This document shows, one piece after another, positions 46,052-53,599 of a stretch of DNA of 64,000 nucleotides. The number at the start of each line of letters is the position of its first letter. Within the stretch, counting starts at the first letter, position 1. The translations under genes were made by a program, and so were the position numbers. Below the pieces are notes generated by a model. It had not been told where the DNA came from, searched no databases, and worked only from the letters and a program-made list of their open reading frames with translations. The stretch lies in NCBI RefSeq assembly GCF_020171345.1, contig NZ_JAIUZM010000004.1, forward strand, positions 310,001-374,000, written 5' to 3'. Origin of the DNA: Microbulbifer agarilyticus. GTDB lineage: Bacteria > Pseudomonadota > Gammaproteobacteria > Pseudomonadales > Cellvibrionaceae.

Positions 46052-46076
46052 GCCCGCCGTATTATCTTCCGCGGGC
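46052..46076. terminator. Hairpin between convergent genes
   Basis: gcccgc/gcgggc inverted repeat with a 13-nt loop, directly after the channel stop and 22 bp before the FMN reductase stop on the other strand. There is no T-run, so its role as terminator is doubtful. Confidence 0.3.
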
Positions 46077-46098
46077 GCTTGCGTCATTTCCCGTGCGA

Positions 46099-46698
46099 TT
46101 ACGCGGTCGCGTTTTCGCGTTGCTCCAGTGCAGGAATTGCGGCAATGGTTTTCTCCACCAGCGTGCGCAGTTGCGCGGACGAGGATTCATCCACCAGCGC
46201 CCCATCGGCGAATGCTGTAAACGACGACGGTACTGCGAGCATGGTCGGGGAGACCCACACGCCCATCGGTTGCAGGATATCCCGCAGGTGGTTGAGTCCG
46301 CGCATACCACCCAGGCCACCGGGAGAAGTCGCGAACAGGGCGGCGCGTTTGTTCTGAAAGGTAACGCCGCGGCTGAAGTTTGTGTCGGGACGGGATACCC
46401 AGTCGATCAGATTCTTGAGTGCGGCGGTGACGGAGCCGTTGTACTCGGGGCTCGCGATCAGCAGGCCATCCGCGGAAGCAAACAGTGCTTTCAGTTTGCC
46501 AGCCGCTTCCGGAGTGGCGGCCACTTCTACATCTTCATCGAACAGGGGCAGGGGGTAGTCGCGCAGATCAATTTCGGTTACCTCGGCGCCTGCTGCCCGG
46601 GCCATTTCCGCTGCAGCGCTGGCCAGCTGCCGGTTCCAGGAATCTTTACGCAGGCTACCGGAGAGTGCCAGCAGGTGGGGTTTACGTTGGTTGCTCAT
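46099..46698 (-). CDS. NADPH-dependent FMN reductase family protein
   Basis: A 199-residue flavodoxin-fold protein. The FMN-binding loop is SGSLRKDSWNRQLA; a second FMN contact region is SPEYNGSVTAALKNLIDW; SPGGLGGMRGLNHLRDIL follows. Members reduce quinones, chromate, azo compounds or supply FMNH2; the substrate is open. It is divergent from a LysR-type regulator with a palindromic site between them, so it is probably under that regulator's control. Confidence 0.9.
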   Translation of the reverse strand: MSNQRKPHLLALSGSLRKDSWNRQLASAAAEMARAAGAEVTEIDLRDYPLPLFDEDVEVAATPEAAGKLKALFASADGLLIASPEYNGSVTAALKNLIDWVSRPDTNFSRGVTFQNKRAALFATSPGGLGGMRGLNHLRDILQPMGVWVSPTMLAVPSSFTAFADGALVDESSSAQLRTLVEKTIAAIPALEQRENATA

Positions 46699-46814
46699 GT
46701 GTATTCCTCGGGTGCCTGGCCCTGGTTACCTTGGTCGTGTGGGGGCCTTTGAATGGATTGAGGCTATTTTGATCCTTTCACATAAGAACAAAAATTAAGT
46801 ATATGGAAGGTTTT

Positions 46815-46830
46815 TGTGCAAATTTGCACA
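46815..46830. promoter_or_regulatory. 16-bp palindromic operator, probable LysR-type site
   Basis: Perfect palindrome tgtgcaaatttgcaca between the divergent FMN reductase and LysR genes. It contains the T-N11-A pattern expected for LysR-type regulators and lies 100 bp from the regulator start and 117 bp from the reductase start. Confidence 0.6.
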
Positions 46831-46929
46831 GAAGTGCTGGTCCGGCTAAAGTCCGCAGATCGCCGTCGACTATCTACAACTTCCCACTATTACTTCCCAT
46901 CCACGAGAGGCGACTTTGAGGAGTGGTAA

Positions 46930-47841
46930 ATGGCAGGTCCATCGGTTAAGGACTGGAACAATTTGCACTACGCGCTGGCGGTGGCCAAGGCGGGTACGCT
47001 GTCGGGGGCCGCACTCGAGCTGGATGTGGCCCACTCGACGGTATTGCGCCGTATCGATACGCTGGAAAAAGCGCTAAAAACGCGCCTGTTTATTCGTCAC
47101 CCCCGTGGCTATGTGCCAACTGAAGCGGGGCGCATGTTGATGGGCGCGGCGGAGAATATGCAGGATCAGTTGGACCTGCTGGTGGGCAGAATGCAGGGGG
47201 TCGATGAGACGCTGCAGGGCTCTCTGGTAATCACCACGGTCGGCACACTCATCCCTATGTTGATGCCCATTGTGCGGGGCTTTCAGCGCAAGAATCCGCA
47301 GCTGCGACTGGAGTTGGTGGCGGACAGTCGCCGGCTGCGCCTGGAACACGGCGAAGCCCATATCGGCATCCGCCCCGGTGCCAAGCCCTCGGAGCCGGAT
47401 TACGTGGTGCAAAAGGCGATTTCACTGCACAGCTCGCTGTATGCGTCTGCCGCCTACCTGCGGGAGTGCGGGCCCTTTCAGTCGTTGGCGCAGGTTGCGG
47501 GGCATCGCTTTATCGCCCCGATTGATGCTTACGATTTTATTCCGAGCCTCGCATGGATTGCCCGGGCAGTGCCGGAGGAGCAGATCGTGCTGCGTTGCAA
47601 TGAGTTTTCTGGGTTTGAGGACGCGGCCCGCTGCGATGTGGGTATTGCCGCAATAATCAGCTGGTGTGCCGAGGCCCGGCCCGGACTGCAGCGGTTGATT
47701 GAGCCGCCCTCGGACTGGAGCACAGACTTGTGGCTGGTCACCCACCGCGATATGCACCGGACACAAAAGGTCCAGTTGTTTCTGTCCTGGTTAAAACAGG
47801 AGTTCGCGCGCTTGCCGTCAGAAATCGGCGCGGTAGCATGA
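46930..47841 (+). CDS. LysR-family transcriptional regulator
   Basis: 303 residues. The N-terminal winged helix-turn-helix (about 8-66) includes GTLSGAALELDVAHSTVLRRI and the following LEKALKTRLFIRHPRGYVPTEAG. A periplasmic-binding-like effector domain (about 95-300) follows. The ATG at 46930 sits behind gaggagtgg. It is divergent from the FMN reductase gene, the standard layout for a regulator and its target, with a perfect palindrome between. The inducer is unknown. Confidence 0.92.
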   Translation: MAGPSVKDWNNLHYALAVAKAGTLSGAALELDVAHSTVLRRIDTLEKALKTRLFIRHPRGYVPTEAGRMLMGAAENMQDQLDLLVGRMQGVDETLQGSLVITTVGTLIPMLMPIVRGFQRKNPQLRLELVADSRRLRLEHGEAHIGIRPGAKPSEPDYVVQKAISLHSSLYASAAYLRECGPFQSLAQVAGHRFIAPIDAYDFIPSLAWIARAVPEEQIVLRCNEFSGFEDAARCDVGIAAIISWCAEARPGLQRLIEPPSDWSTDLWLVTHRDMHRTQKVQLFLSWLKQEFARLPSEIGAVA

Positions 47842-47920
47842 AGCTGGGGTATGCTTGAATACTGATTCCGAAATTCATTTCGTCGACAACAAACATCGTG
47901 AACAAATAGCGGGAAACATC

Positions 47921-49297
47921 GTGAAAAAAATAATCGGCGCCACAGTTTTGTGTGGAATCCTGGGAATATTCACCGCTTGCGATAACAGGCCTCCCGAGAA
48001 ACAGGTAACGGAAGCACAGGCGCCTGCTGCTGAGTCGTCAGGTTCTAGTGATCCGGCGCAAGCAGCTGCCGATGGCGATCCAGCAATGGATGCATTGGCC
48101 GAGCAATATGTGCGGCTGGTGCTGACCCTGGGGAACCACGATAAGAGTTATGTCGATGCTTACTACGGCCCGGCAGCGTGGAAAGCAGAAGCCGAGGCAG
48201 ACACCGCATCACCGGCGGAGCTTGCCAATCGCGCCGAGCGGCTGCTCGCCCAGTTGCCGCAAACCATTGCACCTGCCGATGACCTGAATAGCTTGCGTAA
48301 ACAGTACCTGAAGACCCAGCTGGGTGCGGTGGCTGCCCACGCGCATCATATTGCCGACGCCAGCTTCCGTAATTTTCAGCAGGAGGCCAAGGCGCTTTAC
48401 GATACCGAGCCGCCGGTACAGCAATACAGCGATTTCGACCCGGTGCTCGCGGCACTGGATGCCGAGCTGCCAGGTGATGAGCCCCTGCATACCCGGGTGC
48501 AAACGTTTCGCGAGCAATACCGGATTCCCGAAGACAAGCTCGACAGCGTATTCAAAGCGGCCATCGAAGCCTGCAAGGAGCGCACCCAGGCACAGGTTGC
48601 GCTCCCTGCCAACGAAAGCTTTCGCCTGGAATATGTCAAAGACAAACCCTGGAGTGGTTACAACTGGTATCAGGGTGACTCGCACAGCCTGATCCAGATC
48701 AATGCTGGCCTCCCCATTCATATTGACCGCGCCGTGGACCTCGGCTGCCACGAAGGGTATCCCGGACACCATACCTATAACGCCCTGCTCGAGGAAAAGC
48801 TGGTAAAAGATCAGGGGTGGGTTGAGTACAGTGTTTATCCGTTGTTCAGTCCCCAGTCGCTGATCGCCGAAGGCACGGCGAATTACGGTATTGAACTCGC
48901 GTTCCCGGGGGAAGAGAAAACCCGTTTTGAACAGGAAACCCTGTACCCGCTGGCCGGGCTCGATCCCGCTACCGCGGAAAAATATCAGCGCGTACTGGAT
49001 CTGCTGGCGCAGCTAAAGTTCGCGGAAAATATTGTTGCCCGTGAATATATCGATGGGGAAATCGATCGCGCGGAAGCGGTAAAGCGTTTCCAGAAATACA
49101 CCGCGATGAGCCCGGAGAAGGCGGAGCAGCGGGTAAAATTTGTCGATACCTACGGTGCCTACGTGATCAATTACAACTGGGGCAAGGCGCTGGTGAAAGA
49201 GTATATCGAGTCTGGTGCAGACACCCCGCAGGCGCGCTGGCAAAAATTTAGTCGCCTGCTGTCCTCGCCGCGTTTGCCGTCTTCACTACATTGGTAG
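47921..49297 (+). CDS. DUF885-like lipoprotein, putative metallopeptidase
   Basis: With GTG 47921 (preceded by gggaaa) it has 458 residues: signal with lipobox FTAC (C20), a Ser/Ala linker, then a helical domain. The motif CHEGYPGHHTYN (H277-H284) is the HEGxPGHH zinc-site signature of DUF885 proteins, and a downstream acidic site candidate is LIAEGTANYGIEL. A zinc-dependent peptidase on the envelope is the likely role, but no activity is shown for close family members that I know. A longer frame from TTG 47855 would hide the lipoprotein signal. Same strand as the SRAP gene, 55 bp apart. Confidence 0.8.
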   Translation: MKKIIGATVLCGILGIFTACDNRPPEKQVTEAQAPAAESSGSSDPAQAAADGDPAMDALAEQYVRLVLTLGNHDKSYVDAYYGPAAWKAEAEADTASPAELANRAERLLAQLPQTIAPADDLNSLRKQYLKTQLGAVAAHAHHIADASFRNFQQEAKALYDTEPPVQQYSDFDPVLAALDAELPGDEPLHTRVQTFREQYRIPEDKLDSVFKAAIEACKERTQAQVALPANESFRLEYVKDKPWSGYNWYQGDSHSLIQINAGLPIHIDRAVDLGCHEGYPGHHTYNALLEEKLVKDQGWVEYSVYPLFSPQSLIAEGTANYGIELAFPGEEKTRFEQETLYPLAGLDPATAEKYQRVLDLLAQLKFAENIVAREYIDGEIDRAEAVKRFQKYTAMSPEKAEQRVKFVDTYGAYVINYNWGKALVKEYIESGADTPQARWQKFSRLLSSPRLPSSLHW

Positions 49298-49352
49298 CCA
49301 CTTACCGGATAACTACTTCACTGGTAACCACTTAACTAACAGTCAAATAGCC

Positions 49353-50033
49353 ATGTGCAGTGTTTTTGATGTTGATGATGAGGCAGGCTTCGAGCGTTTT
49401 CTCGACGAATATGGGGTTGAACACCAGGAGGAAATGATTTTTGGCCGCCGCCGGCGGCCCACCACCAAGGTGAGTATCGTCACCGGTCGCCACGGTGCAC
49501 ATCAGGTGGAAAATGCCATCTGGCACCTGTATCTCGAAAAACAGGGCGACACCTGGAAGCCGCACAAAAAATACTGGTCCATCAACAGTAACTGGAAAAA
49601 GCTCGGGCAGCGGCCGGAGTACCGGAAATCACGCTGTCTGATTCCCGCAACCGCCTGGGTGGAGAGTCAGCACGGCAAGAGCCCGGTAGAGTTCCGTTTC
49701 GGTCGTCCGTTCTTTTTCTGTGGCCTGTATAAAATCTGGGGTGACTTACTGAGCTGCTCCATTATCACCCTGGCGGCACACCCGGATACCGCCCGGTTCC
49801 ATGAGAAAAGTTTTCCCATGATTGCGCCGGCAGACCCGGTCTTTGTCGACCAGTGGCTCGATGGCGGCGAGGATACGCACGCGTTTGAACCCTATCTGCA
49901 CCCGGATATTCGTCTCGGTGATGCGGACCTGCTGGTGCAGCCGCTGCACAAAGCCATGAGCCTGGAATACACCGGGGAAACCCAGCAGGTGAATCAGTAC
50001 GTACCACCGGGCACGTCACAGAGTCTGTTCTAG
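49353..50033 (+). CDS. Divergent SRAP (YedK/HMCES-like) protein
   Basis: 226 residues. Starts Met-Cys, so after Met removal the catalytic Cys2 of SRAP proteins is present; this forms a thiazolidine crosslink with abasic sites in single-stranded DNA. Matching regions are CLIPATAWVESQHGK (E104), GRPFFFCGLYKIWG, SCSIITLAA, and RFHEKSFPMI with H150, which correspond to the IPA-E, PFAFAGLW, TILT and H-RMP elements. The N-terminal part is shorter and altered: the usual MCGRF reads MCSVF and no RPxY segment is seen. The ATG 49353 is fixed by the need for Cys2. Repair function is inferred. Confidence 0.78.
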   Translation: MCSVFDVDDEAGFERFLDEYGVEHQEEMIFGRRRRPTTKVSIVTGRHGAHQVENAIWHLYLEKQGDTWKPHKKYWSINSNWKKLGQRPEYRKSRCLIPATAWVESQHGKSPVEFRFGRPFFFCGLYKIWGDLLSCSIITLAAHPDTARFHEKSFPMIAPADPVFVDQWLDGGEDTHAFEPYLHPDIRLGDADLLVQPLHKAMSLEYTGETQQVNQYVPPGTSQSLF

Positions 50034-50036
50034 CAC

Positions 50037-50810
50037 TTAGCTTTCGTGTTCCGACAACTGGGCCAGGGTTTTCCCCGGCAGATACGCCAGTACTCGCAAC
50101 AGTTGCATTTGCAGGGATTGCGAGGCTGTAGCAAGGTTGCGCAGAAACTGTTCCTCGGACGTCCCCGGCTGGTCCAGTAGGTTGGTAATCGATTTCACCG
50201 CCACCAGCGGTGTGTTTTTCAACATGCACACCCAGGCCACCGCAGCCGCTTCCATCTCCTTGGCAACCGCGCCGAACTGTTCGATCACTTCTACATCCCG
50301 TGGATGTTTCTGCAGTGAACTTCCGGATGACACCACACCCGTGGGTAACTGCAGTGCCGACGCCATACGACGCACATTAAACGCCGGGTAGTGACCAACA
50401 GCGGATTCGTCGAAGCCGGGTAGAGGCACCAATCGGTCGTGGAATACAAAGCGGTCATCGCTCAGGTAAACGGTGCCGATAGCGGCGCTGCGGGCGGAAA
50501 AGCCGCCGGCGGTGCCGGCGCTGATCACCAGGTCGGGGGCGAAGTGATCCACCGTGGTGTAGGCCATCAGGGTAGCGGCAACTGGCCCGATATTGTCTAC
50601 CGCGTAGCGGTGGTCGTGGCCGCTCACGGTGGCGGAAATTGCCAGCCCGGCAGTTTCGCCGCGGTAGGTCACAAAAGGCAGGTCCTGATCGTGGAGACGG
50701 CTATCCGCGCTCAGCCCCAGCGCGTCAATCACCGGGCGTGCTTCTTCCTCCATGGCGAACAGCAGGGAAACCTTGTGGATCGGCGTATCCAGGTCAATTT
50801 GTGTGTCCAT
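50037..50810 (-). CDS. MTA/SAH nucleosidase family protein
   Basis: A 257-residue phosphorylase-superfamily (PNP_UDP_1) protein. Typical regions are LLFAMEEEARPVIDALGL at the N-terminus, ISAGTAGGF, and FGAVAKEMEAAAVAWVC near the ribose-binding site. It probably hydrolyses 5'-methylthioadenosine and S-adenosylhomocysteine, although the long linker and low similarity to enteric MtnN allow another nucleoside. The stop lies 3 bp from the convergent SRAP stop. Its promoter shares the 152-bp gap with cnoX. Confidence 0.82.
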   Translation of the reverse strand: MDTQIDLDTPIHKVSLLFAMEEEARPVIDALGLSADSRLHDQDLPFVTYRGETAGLAISATVSGHDHRYAVDNIGPVAATLMAYTTVDHFAPDLVISAGTAGGFSARSAAIGTVYLSDDRFVFHDRLVPLPGFDESAVGHYPAFNVRRMASALQLPTGVVSSGSSLQKHPRDVEVIEQFGAVAKEMEAAAVAWVCMLKNTPLVAVKSITNLLDQPGTSEEQFLRNLATASQSLQMQLLRVLAYLPGKTLAQLSEHES

Positions 50811-50962
50811 AGCGTATTGCGAAGCTCATTGAGATTGAAAGGCCGCACTCTACCCCCAATTATTGGCGGAGGAAACGCAATCGGTAACCAATCGGGTATC
50901 ATGCGCCCATCCGATGGTCGCCGCCTGCGCGGTGACCCGTCAGCAGAACAACAGGAGTAATC

Positions 50963-51817
50963 GTGGAAGAATTTATCGTCGAGGTGAAGGCAGAGAACGC
51001 ACAGCAGGTACTGATCGAAGAGTCCATGAAGCGACCGGTGCTGGTCGATGTTTGGGCAGACTGGTGCGAGCCCTGTAAACAGCTGATGCCGGTACTGGAG
51101 AAGTTGGCCGCGGAATATGCCGGTCAGTTCCTACTGGCGAAGCTGAACGCCGACACGGAACAGGCTCTGGCAGGCCAGCTGGGGGTGCGCAGCCTGCCCA
51201 CGGTGATGCTGCTGAAGGATGGCCAGCCGGTAGATGGATTTGCCGGTGTGCAGTCGGAGAAAGAAATTCGCGACATGCTCGACAAGTACCTGCCCAAGAC
51301 CTGGGATCTGCAATTCCAGCAGGCGCAAACACTGGTAGGGGAAGGCGAACTGGATCAGGCACTGCCGCTGCTGCGCCAGGCGTACGGGGATTCCGGCGAG
51401 CGCGCCGATATCGCCAAACAGTATGCCGCGGTATTGCTGGAAAAGAATCGCGCCAAGGAAGCTGAAGAGGTGCTGGGCAAGATTCTGATGGCGGATCAGG
51501 ATGCCGACTACCAGCAACTGATGGCACAGCTGGAGCTGAAGCAGGCCGCTGCGGAATCGCCTGAGATCAAAGCCCTGCAGCAGGCGCTGGCGGAGAACCC
51601 GGACGACAGCGAGTCGGCCTACAAACTGGCGATTCAACTGAGCCAGGCGGAACGCCAGGAAGAGGCTCTGGAAATCTTGCTCAACCTGCTGCGCAAAGAT
51701 CTTGGTTTTGCCGATGGTACTGCCAAGCAGGCATTCCTGGATATCGTGAAAACGCTTGGTGCCGGCGACCCCGTCGCGACCACTTATCAGCGCAAGCTGA
51801 TGACGTTGATGTTCTGA
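50963..51817 (+). CDS. cnoX: CnoX/YbbN-type thioredoxin-TPR chaperone
   Basis: 284 residues: thioredoxin domain (1-110) with active site WCEPC (C35, C38), followed by four or so TPR-like helical repeats (about 115-284; ELDQALPLLRQAYGDSGER, AKEAEEVLGKILMADQD). This is a redox-chaperone working with GroEL and DnaK in bacteria that have it. E. coli CnoX lacks the first Cys, whereas here the pair is complete, as in other species such as Caulobacter, where it keeps oxidoreductase activity. GTG 50963 start with cagcagaacaacaggag upstream. The YqfO-like gene follows. Confidence 0.92.
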   Translation: MEEFIVEVKAENAQQVLIEESMKRPVLVDVWADWCEPCKQLMPVLEKLAAEYAGQFLLAKLNADTEQALAGQLGVRSLPTVMLLKDGQPVDGFAGVQSEKEIRDMLDKYLPKTWDLQFQQAQTLVGEGELDQALPLLRQAYGDSGERADIAKQYAAVLLEKNRAKEAEEVLGKILMADQDADYQQLMAQLELKQAAAESPEIKALQQALAENPDDSESAYKLAIQLSQAERQEEALEILLNLLRKDLGFADGTAKQAFLDIVKTLGAGDPVATTYQRKLMTLMF

Positions 51818-51839
51818 AGCCAAACCTCGAGCCTGCACC

Positions 51840-52157
51840 ATGTTTAAACTGTGTATCTATGTTCCCGAGACACATCTGGAACCGCTGAAAGACGCTATTT
51901 TCGACGGCGGTGCGGGCCGTATTGGCGACTACGATCGCTGTTGCTGGCAGGTGCTTGGCACCGGCCAGTTTCGCCCGCTCGACGATAGCCAGCCGTTTAT
52001 TGGCCAGCGCGGGCAGGTGGAGCAGGTGGCGGAGTACCGCGTGGAAACCGTGTGTGCGGATGATGTGGTCGATGAGGTGCTCGCGGCCATGCGCCGCGCG
52101 CACCCCTATGAAGAGGTCGCGTTTGACCTCTGGCGACTGGATGACCGCTGTGGCTGA
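51840..52157 (+). CDS. YqfO/NIF3-C-like small protein (CutA/PII fold)
   Basis: 105 residues resembling the insertion domain of NIF3/YqfO proteins: MFKLCIYVPETHLEPLKDAIFDGGAGRIGDYDRCCW, where the GAGxxGxY pattern is characteristic, and AHPYEEVAFD at the end. The fold is PII/CutA-like and the protein is probably a trimer. No catalytic role is known to me. It follows cnoX by 22 bp and probably shares its transcript. A hairpin-type terminator begins right after the stop. Confidence 0.85.
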   Translation: MFKLCIYVPETHLEPLKDAIFDGGAGRIGDYDRCCWQVLGTGQFRPLDDSQPFIGQRGQVEQVAEYRVETVCADDVVDEVLAAMRRAHPYEEVAFDLWRLDDRCG

Positions 52158-52184
52158 GCGTCTCTTATGAGGCGCCTGTCTTTT
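52158..52184 (+). terminator. Intrinsic terminator after the YqfO-like gene
   Basis: Stem gcgtctc/gaggcgc (one G-U pair) with loop ttat, followed by ctgtctttt; it starts directly after the stop codon. Confidence 0.6.
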
Positions 52185-52592
52185 GCCGGTCCCGCCACGC
52201 GTCACGCTCAGATGCATTGATCGCGATATAAAAAATGCGCCAGACCTTTTATCCTCCTGCGGCTTGTAGAGTTCCTTTTTTGCTCCCTCACTTCTTGTCT
52301 AAATCTCCCTTTCGATCTCTCTTTCGATCTTTCATCTGACGCTCTCTACATCCCCCCGGATAGCGGCGCAACCAGTTGTGACGTGGGGCGCAGCGCACTT
52401 TTTTGGATCGCTTCCCGTTTGTTGTGCAGAGGTTTTTGCGACCGACTTGCGACCACAATCCCAATTTTGGTCATGGACTAATTGGTCATTCGAATCTGGA
52501 TGGTAATGGGGCGTTGCGTGCACAACACTTGGGCGGTTCACCGTGATAGCAAATTCGAATAATGGATAAAAACCACGAACGGAGAATTCATC
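52185..52592. other. Gene-free region upstream of the SGNH hydrolase
   Basis: About 410 bp. It holds a 12-bp tandem duplication (ctccctttcgat at 52305-52316, ctctctttcgat at 52317-52328) and presumably the hydrolase promoter near 52525-52560 (ttcacc and ataatg hexamers, weak). Nothing protein-like. Confidence 0.4.
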
Positions 52593-53522
52593 ATGCAGAA
52601 GTTCAAACTGCTTGCTTCCCTCCTGTTGTTCTTTTCTTTTTCAGCGAACCAAGTTGTAGCCACGCCAGCAAAAGCCACCGCCGCAGGTGACAGTATCACC
52701 ATGGGGTTTGCCGCCGACTGTACCGGTAATACGTTTTTTACCGGCGGCTTCTTTTGTCTTCTGGGTGGAGACCAGCCCGAACACAGCTGGTTTGACGGCT
52801 GGGATGCCAGCGTCAACAGTGTCCACGACAAGTACAAGGCGCTAGATCCGGGTGTAGCCGCCAACAAAGGTGCCGCACGTTCCGGTGCGGAAATGCGAGG
52901 AGGCGGTGATAGCTTCAGTGTTCAGGCAGATCGGATTCTTGCCGAGACCTCGATCGCCGATCACGTAGAGGTTGTGCTGGGCGGCAATGATATCTGTAAT
53001 CGCGACTGTGTCGATGGCGCTAACTGTGGGGACCCGCTGTACACCGACGCGCAATGGCGCGGTGCTGTCCGCGCCGGCATGGACAAGCTGGTGAATGGGC
53101 TTCCGACAGGCTCTACGGTTGTGCTTGGTTCTGTGCCGCGCATCCAGGACCTGCGTGCGGCAGGCCTTGCCAAACAGTCCGGCAACTGGCGGGTAAATTG
53201 TGAAAGCGCCTGGTCGACCTTCGGTATATGCCGAATCGCCACCGATGGCGGTACGATGAATGGTGAGAACTTCGCAACTCGTCATGCGGGCATTACCGCG
53301 GCGCAGAAACGGTATAACGAAATTCTGCAGGAAGAAGCCAGCGCCTATAACGGCACCAACGGCATCGAAGTCGTCGCAGAGTATGCCGGGGAGTCGCAGC
53401 CCAGCACCGGTACTTTCCAGTTCGGTAAAAATGATATTGATGGTGGGGACTGCTTCCACCCGAGTGTTGCCGGACAAAATACCGTCGCCGACCTGATGTG
53501 GAATGGTAACCCGGACAAATAA
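52593..53522 (+). CDS. Secreted SGNH/GDSL hydrolase
   Basis: 309 residues: signal peptide (about 1-23, cleavage after VVA), then an SGNH esterase/lipase fold. Block I is AGDSITMG with catalytic S34; block III is VVLGGNDICN; block V is DCFHPS, with the catalytic Asp and His. Several cysteines (C43, C55, and others around CNRDCVDGANCGD) suggest disulfides, fitting secretion. It may deacylate polysaccharides or lipids; substrate unknown. Convergent with the DsbA/GspC-like gene. Confidence 0.87.
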   Translation: MQKFKLLASLLLFFSFSANQVVATPAKATAAGDSITMGFAADCTGNTFFTGGFFCLLGGDQPEHSWFDGWDASVNSVHDKYKALDPGVAANKGAARSGAEMRGGGDSFSVQADRILAETSIADHVEVVLGGNDICNRDCVDGANCGDPLYTDAQWRGAVRAGMDKLVNGLPTGSTVVLGSVPRIQDLRAAGLAKQSGNWRVNCESAWSTFGICRIATDGGTMNGENFATRHAGITAAQKRYNEILQEEASAYNGTNGIEVVAEYAGESQPSTGTFQFGKNDIDGGDCFHPSVAGQNTVADLMWNGNPDK

Positions 53523-53553
53523 GGCCAAACCTTCCGAGACGTAAACGGTGAAC

Positions 53554-53578
53554 GGGCGGGCTCAGGCAGTACCCGCCC
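53554..53578. terminator. Hairpin between convergent genes
   Basis: Perfect gggcggg/cccgccc inverted repeat with an 11-nt loop, 31 bp after the SGNH hydrolase stop and 21 bp before the end of the DsbA/GspC-like gene on the other strand. No T-run. Confidence 0.45.
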
Positions 53579-53599
53579 TCGTGCACCTACTCTGAAAGG

